Positions 31,708 through 35,311 of a DNA stretch of 35,311 nt are shown here, piece by piece. Each line of letters begins with the position of its first letter. The first letter of the stretch is position 1. The position numbers and the translations under genes are program-made. Source of the DNA: Sporomusa acidovorans (GTDB lineage Bacteria > Bacillota > Negativicutes > Sporomusales > Sporomusaceae); the NCBI RefSeq assembly GCF_900101845.1, contig NZ_FNAM01000052.1:1-35311 (forward strand), given 5' to 3'. Under the pieces are notes generated by a model. That model searched no databases. It was not told the DNA's origin and saw nothing but the letters and a program-made list of their open reading frames with translations.

Positions 31708-32508
31708 ATGAACGAGAATATTATTGCAGTAATTATTGGTATAGTAGAGGGACTAACCGAGTTTTTACCGATTTCTTCTACTGGTCATATGATTTTGGTA
31801 GGATCGTTATTGGGGTTTGAAGGAGAAAAAGCCAGTGTATTTGAAGTCTTTATTCAGCTAGGTGCTATTTTATCCGTACTTATATTATATCGCGATAAGT
31901 TTATTGCCATGGTGCGGCCTGGGACCATTAACATTTATGGCGGCGGATTAACGGCTATGCATGTTCTGGCTGGAATTATCCCCGTAATGGGGGTTGGATT
32001 TTTACTGCATAAACCCATAAAGACGTACCTTTTTTCTTCACATACGGTTATTATCGGGTTGGTGGCCGGGGCCATTTTAATGCTGATCGCAGAAAAAGCA
32101 GCAGGCCGGCCAACCACGCGTAATGTTGACAGTATGACAATTAAACAGGCTTTTTGGGTGGGCCTATTTCAAATTTTGGCGCTATGGCCCGGTTTTTCAC
32201 GCTCCGGCTCAACCATTGCCGGCGGTTTGTTTTTTGGTTTGAGCCGCAAAGCGGCCGCTGAATTTTCCTTTATTATTGCCGTACCGCTTATGCTGGTAGC
32301 GTGTATTTATGACTTAATGAAGATTTGGGGTCAGCTTAATATGGATGATATTACGCTGTTTGCCGTTGGCTTTGTAGTTGCTTTTGTAACGGCCTATATC
32401 TCTATTGTCTGGTTTTTGCGGTTTCTTAATAACTCGACATTGGCCTCATTTGCCTATTACCGTTTTATCGTTGCCGGAATATCCTACTATTACTTTTTCC
32501 TGCGCTAG
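31708..32508 (+). CDS. uppP: Undecaprenyl-diphosphatase UppP (BacA)
   Basis: UppP removes a phosphate from undecaprenyl diphosphate to recycle the lipid carrier for wall synthesis; overexpression gives bacitracin resistance in other bacteria. The 266-residue integral membrane protein has about seven to eight helices. The active-site motifs are EGLTEFLPISSTGH (E14, E18, H27) and PGFSRSGST (161-169), both complete. The gene is probably co-transcribed with the Nudix gene. The substrate derives from the isoprenoid pathway that uses the IspDF enzyme at 17278-18453. Confidence 0.97.
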   Translation: MNENIIAVIIGIVEGLTEFLPISSTGHMILVGSLLGFEGEKASVFEVFIQLGAILSVLILYRDKFIAMVRPGTINIYGGGLTAMHVLAGIIPVMGVGFLLHKPIKTYLFSSHTVIIGLVAGAILMLIAEKAAGRPTTRNVDSMTIKQAFWVGLFQILALWPGFSRSGSTIAGGLFFGLSRKAAAEFSFIIAVPLMLVACIYDLMKIWGQLNMDDITLFAVGFVVAFVTAYISIVWFLRFLNNSTLASFAYYRFIVAGISYYYFFLR

Positions 32509-32661
32509 TAGTCAATGAAGATTTACAGGCAGGTATTGGTACAAACACAGGTTAAGTGCCAGCGCGGGAGCGTTACTAACACCCTGACAGAAGAAAAACG
32601 TTATGAATTTTCCAATAGATTTATTTAACTGTGCTATGATTTTACAGGAGGTGACGCCATT

Positions 32662-33123
32662 TTGGATGTAAAGCTCATTAACCCATTTTTGGAAGCAGTA
32701 ACCACAGTTTTGCCGCAATTAGGATTTAAGGAAATTAATCGTGGCGGGCTTGCGGTTAAAGAGCATTTGATCGAGGGGCGCGGGGTAACTGTTTTAGTGG
32801 GAATTACCAAGGGTGTTAAGGGGAATGTTGCTTATAATATGTCTACTGCCACAGCTAAAAAGATTGCATCGACGATGATGATGGGAATGCCGATTGTTGA
32901 AATAGATGAAATGGTGCAAAGCGCTATTTCGGAAATGGTTAACATGGTCACGGCAAATGCCGCGACTAATTTTGAAAAACAGGGCTTGGTTGTGGATATT
33001 TCACCGCCGAATATGGTGGTTGGTTCCGAATGCGCGGTTAAGGTAAGTAATAGCAAGTACCTGTCATTAGATTTATTAGTCGATTCAGAAATCATTCAGC
33101 TCAATATCGGCATTGGATCATAA
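32662..33123 (+). CDS. cheX: CheX-like CheY-phosphate phosphatase
   Basis: CheX/CheC-type proteins dephosphorylate CheY-P and related receivers. The 153-residue cytoplasmic protein has the single helix signature SAISEMVNMVTANAA with the catalytic pair E91 and N94 (ExxN), and the beta-sheet halves expected of CheX. The start is TTG at 32662; AGGAGGTG (32647-32654) is 7 nt upstream and no ATG is in frame nearby. No chemotaxis genes adjoin it, so its partner receiver is unknown and a non-chemotactic role is possible. Confidence 0.88.
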   Translation: MDVKLINPFLEAVTTVLPQLGFKEINRGGLAVKEHLIEGRGVTVLVGITKGVKGNVAYNMSTATAKKIASTMMMGMPIVEIDEMVQSAISEMVNMVTANAATNFEKQGLVVDISPPNMVVGSECAVKVSNSKYLSLDLLVDSEIIQLNIGIGS

Positions 33124-33143
33124 AGTAAGACATTAAAAAGATG

Positions 33144-33172
33144 TTGACATAGCTTAGAGACTATTATATAAT
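33144..33172 (+). promoter_or_regulatory. Consensus promoter of the tRNA cluster
   Basis: TTGACA (33144-33149) and TATAAT (33167-33172), both exact, are separated by 17 nt. The start falls near 33179. A GAGAC/GTCTC mini-hairpin follows at 33186-33198 before the first tRNA. Confidence 0.93.
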
Positions 33173-33207
33173 AAATTTTGTCACTGAGACGAGGTCTCCA
33201 AATTCGT

Positions 33208-33283
33208 GCTGGCGTAGCTCAATTGGTAGAGCAGCTGACTTGTAATCAGCAGGTTGGGGGTTCAATTCCTCTCGCCAGCTCCA
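33208..33283 (+). tRNA. tRNA-Thr (anticodon TGT)
   Basis: The acceptor GCTGGCG (33208-33214) pairs with CGCCAGC (33273-33279), discriminator T and encoded CCA. The anticodon TGT is at 33241-33243 in the loop CTTGTAA. All arms are present. Confidence 0.98.
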
Positions 33284-33328
33284 TAAGCGGTAATAAGCAG
33301 CGATAAGCAGCGAACCATATTGTCATGA

Positions 33329-33394
33329 ACTGTAAAGCGAAGTGAGAATATGAGTGAGTCGCTTAGTTCTGAGCGATAGCGAAGAACATCATTG
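33329..33394 (+). repeat. Stable-RNA spacer repeat between tRNA-Thr and tRNA-Tyr
   Basis: The stretch shares gcgaagtgagaat, gtcgcttagtt, ctgagcg and agcgaagaacatcatt, in order, with the spacer after the 23S rRNA at 395-501. It lies in the transcribed tRNA spacer. Confidence 0.7.
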
Positions 33395-33406
33395 AAATTA
33401 AAACCC

Positions 33407-33491
33407 GGAGGGATTCCCGAGTGGCTAAAGGGAGCAGACTGTAAATCTGCCGTCATTGACTTCGGTGGTTCGAATCCACCTCCCTCCACCA
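33407..33491 (+). tRNA. tRNA-Tyr (anticodon GTA)
   Basis: The acceptor GGAGGGA (33407-33413) pairs with TCCCTCC (33481-33487), discriminator A and encoded CCA. The anticodon GTA is at 33441-33443, and the long variable arm typical of bacterial tRNA-Tyr is present. Confidence 0.98.
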
Positions 33492-33510
33492 AGAACCCTT
33501 TCCTTCACAT

Positions 33511-33586
<76 letters not shown>

Positions 33587-33596
33587 AGCAACTATC

Positions 33597-33646
33597 TTCG
33601 CTTTATAAAATCTAATTTGACTTTATAAAGCGAATGCTTTATAAAG
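33597..33646. repeat. Triple CTTTATAAAG palindrome cluster
   Basis: TTCGCTTTATAAA (33597-33609) is the inverted copy of TTTATAAAGCGAA (33622-33634), 13 bp exact. A third CTTTATAAAG follows at 33637-33646. It could form a hairpin in the tRNA transcript and mark a processing site. Confidence 0.7.
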
Positions 33647-33688
33647 AAGCAAACTATGTCTGCGACAAGCATGTATTTGGCACAAGGC

Positions 33689-33816
33689 CGCAAACGGCTT
33701 AGTAGTGTCCAGATGCTAGGCGCGACGAGCACGCGACCGGAGTCGTACTGGGAAGTACGTCGGAGGAAGCGCGCGCAGGAGCAACAACGCAGATGGGCGC
33801 TAATAAGCCGTTTGCG
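33689..33816. repeat. 128-bp structured element with 13-bp terminal inverted repeats
   Basis: CGCAAACGGCTTA (33689-33701) is an exact inverted copy of TAAGCCGTTTGCG (33804-33816). Inside are a hairpin CGTACT/AGTACG (around 33746-33761), two direct CAGATG words (near 33710 and 33790), and GC-rich segments. No coding potential is seen. It sits between tRNA-fMet and tRNA-Thr(GGT), inside the same likely transcript. Confidence 0.7.
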
Positions 33817-33821
33817 CTAGT

Positions 33822-33897
33822 GCTGGTGTAGCTCAGTCGGCAGAGCGTATCCTTGGTAAGGATAAGGTCACCGGTTCAATCCCGGTCACTAGCTCCA
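33822..33897 (+). tRNA. tRNA-Thr (anticodon GGT)
   Basis: The acceptor GCTGGTG (33822-33828) pairs with CACTAGC (33887-33893), one G-T wobble, with discriminator T and encoded CCA. The anticodon GGT is at 33855-33857. Confidence 0.97.
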
Positions 33898-33906
33898 TAT
33901 TCATAC

Positions 33907-33983
33907 GGCGGCGTAGCTCAGTTGGCTAGAGCATGCGGTTCATACCCGCAGTGTCCGGGGTTCAAATCCCTGCGCCGCCACCA
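33907..33983 (+). tRNA. Elongator tRNA-Met (anticodon CAT)
   Basis: The acceptor GGCGGCG (33907-33913) pairs with CGCCGCC (33973-33979), discriminator A and encoded CCA. The anticodon CAT is at 33941-33943. A paired 1-72 position rules out the initiator; the sequence resembles Bacillus elongator tRNA-Met more than the lysidine tRNA-Ile2. Confidence 0.92.
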
Positions 33984-33984
33984 C

Positions 33985-34018
33985 AAAAAAAGCCTTGCAA
34001 TCACTGCGGGGCTTTTTT
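33985..34018 (+). terminator. Terminator after the tRNA cluster
   Basis: GCCTTGCA (33992-33999) pairs with TGCGGGGC (34005-34012), two wobble pairs, extended by an A/T flank and followed by six T. It separates the tRNAs from tuf, at least in part. Confidence 0.85.
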
Positions 34019-34271
34019 ATGTGTGAAAATCCTACATTTATAAAAAGCCGCCGACATGGATAAAGGTGGCAAATACAAACCGATTGATGCGCCTGATCCT
34101 TGCTAAAAGATTAATTTTCATACTCGTTTTAGCAGGATTTCGTCAGTGCGGATAGAAGATTATTTTGATAAAAAGCTTTATACTACGAGGCATTTTACTA
34201 GAGAATTTCAGAATAAGAACCTTTACTGAATTGATTTAGTTAATGATAAATTAAGGGGGGCTATTACGTAA
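34019..34271 (+). promoter_or_regulatory. Leader region of tuf
   Basis: The 253-bp gap holds an inverted repeat, TGCTAAAA (34101-34108) with TTTTAGCA (34137-34144). I found no convincing promoter. AAGGGGGG near 34254-34261 serves as ribosome-binding site for tuf. Confidence 0.4.
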
Positions 34272-35311
34272 ATGGCTAAGAAAAAGTATGAAAGAACCAA
34301 ACCGCATGTTAACATTGGTACCATCGGACACGTTGACCATGGTAAAACTTCACTGACTGCTGCCATTACCCTGACACTGTCGAAAACCGGCGGCGCCGAA
34401 TTTATGGCCTATGACATGATCGACAAAGCTCCGGAAGAAAGAGAACGTGGCATTACCATCAACACCGCGCATGTTGAATACGAAACAGAAAAACGCCACT
34501 ATGCGCACGTTGACTGCCCGGGCCACGCCGACTATGTAAAGAACATGATCACCGGTGCGGCACAAATGGACGGCGCCATCCTGGTTGTATCCGCAGCCGA
34601 CGGCCCGATGCCGCAAACCCGTGAACACATCCTGCTGTCCCGTCAGGTAGGCGTGCCTGCCATGGTAGTATTCCTGAACAAATCCGACCTTGTAGACGAC
34701 GCAGAATTGATGGAACTGGTAGAAATGGAAGTGCGTGAGCTCTTGTCCAGCTACGAATTCCCTGGCGATGAAATTCCGGTAGTAAGCGGTTCAGCCGTAA
34801 AAGCTTTGAACTGCGGTTGCGCTAAACGCGAATGCGAATGGTGCGGCAAGATTTTTGATCTGATGGACAAAGTTGACGAATACATTCCGACGCCGGAACG
34901 TGATACCGATAAAACCTTCCTGATGCCTGTCGAGGACGTGTTCACCATTACCGGCCGCGGCACAGTAGCAACCGGCCGTGTAGAACGTGGCGTGGTAAAA
35001 GTTGGCGATACGGTTGAAATCGTTGGTATGACCGACAAGCCGAAATCCACGGTAGTAACGGGTGTAGAAATGTTCCGCAAACTCTTGGATCAGGCAGTAG
35101 CCGGCGACAACATCGGCGCACTTTTACGCGGTATTGAGCGTAAAGAGATCGAGCGCGGACAAGTACTGGCCAAACCCGGCAGCATTAAACCGCATACCAA
35201 ATTCAAATCCGAAGTATACGTACTGTCCAAAGAAGAAGGCGGCCGTCATACCCCGTTCTTTAACGGCTATCGTCCGCAATTCTATTTCCGGACAACCGAC
35301 GTAACCGGCGT
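34272..35311 (+). CDS. tuf: Elongation factor Tu (partial, runs off the window)
   Basis: EF-Tu delivers aminoacyl-tRNA to the ribosome as a GTPase. The first 346 codons are present and open to the window edge. G1 is GHVDHGKT (19-26), G3 DCPGH (81-85), and G4 NKSD (136-139); domain 2 begins near 205. An unusual cysteine-rich segment lies in the G domain after GSAVKALN: C181, C183, C188 and C191 (CGCAKRECEWCG). Codon use is more biased and GC-rich than that of the neighbours, normal for a very highly expressed gene. It follows the Thr-Tyr-fMet-Thr-Met tRNA cluster. Confidence 0.98.
   Translation, partial: MAKKKYERTKPHVNIGTIGHVDHGKTSLTAAITLTLSKTGGAEFMAYDMIDKAPEERERGITINTAHVEYETEKRHYAHVDCPGHADYVKNMITGAAQMDGAILVVSAADGPMPQTREHILLSRQVGVPAMVVFLNKSDLVDDAELMELVEMEVRELLSSYEFPGDEIPVVSGSAVKALNCGCAKRECEWCGKIFDLMDKVDEYIPTPERDTDKTFLMPVEDVFTITGRGTVATGRVERGVVKVGDTVEIVGMTDKPKSTVVTGVEMFRKLLDQAVAGDNIGALLRGIERKEIERGQVLAKPGSIKPHTKFKSEVYVLSKEEGGRHTPFFNGYRPQFYFRTTDVTG

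Overview
The window reads as chromosomal core sequence of an endospore-forming, probably strictly anaerobic Firmicute. Support comes from a SpoIIP-type sporulation hydrolase, sigma-H, the CtsR/McsA/McsB/ClpC operon, DisA, a T-box leader, and the anaerobe oxygen-defence proteins rubrerythrin and flavo-diiron protein. A Negativicutes/Sporomusa-like host is my inference from the overall gene set, the IspD-IspF fusion and the cysteine-bearing EF-Tu; it is not proven here. No prophage, IS transposase gene or CRISPR array was seen.

Layout. 1-341 is the 3' end of a 23S rRNA, followed by a repeat-bearing spacer with no recognisable 5S gene and an rRNA terminator. 703-1845 (minus strand) holds rubrerythrin and SpeD. 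2249-6231 carries a FabK/nitronate-monooxygenase-type flavoenzyme, the flavo-diiron protein FprA, a small membrane protein and an RlmI-like rRNA methyltransferase. 6329-13612 is the CtsR-box-controlled ctsR-mcsA-mcsB-clpC block followed by radA-disA. A minus-strand island (13626-15756) sits between disA and yacL: a 108-aa anchored protein, a SpoIIP-type hydrolase and a conserved small protein. 16078-20407 contains yacL (PIN-TRAM), a fused ispDF, a small exported protein and gltX. A cysteine T-box then precedes cysE-cysS-mrnC-thyX, an HD-GYP protein, rlmB, a VanW protein, yacP and sigH, an arrangement close to the Bacillus cysS-mrnC-rlmB-yacP-sigH block. pfkA, a DUF421 membrane protein behind a strongly structured 159-bp leader element, a Nudix hydrolase, uppP and a CheX-like protein follow. 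The end is a tRNA cluster Thr(TGT)-Tyr(GTA)-fMet(CAT)-Thr(GGT)-Met(CAT) with a consensus promoter, then tuf, which runs off the window.

Themes. The genes serve protein quality control (CtsR, McsAB, ClpC), genome surveillance by c-di-AMP (RadA, DisA), translation (GltX, CysS, RlmB, Mini-III, Rae1/YacP, tRNAs, EF-Tu), oxygen tolerance (Rbr, FprA) and envelope/sporulation (IspDF, UppP, SpoIIP, VanW). The best candidates for something undescribed are: (1) the 30205-30375 element ahead of the DUF421 gene, whose closing stem competes with a Shine-Dalgarno hairpin, although it could also be a TA-flanked MITE; (2) the SpoIIP protein and its co-transcribed partner, which share a ~50-residue domain; (3) dispersed structured repeats in the rRNA and tRNA spacers; (4) several enzymes with altered signature residues (SpeD, HD-GYP, PfkA, EF-Tu).
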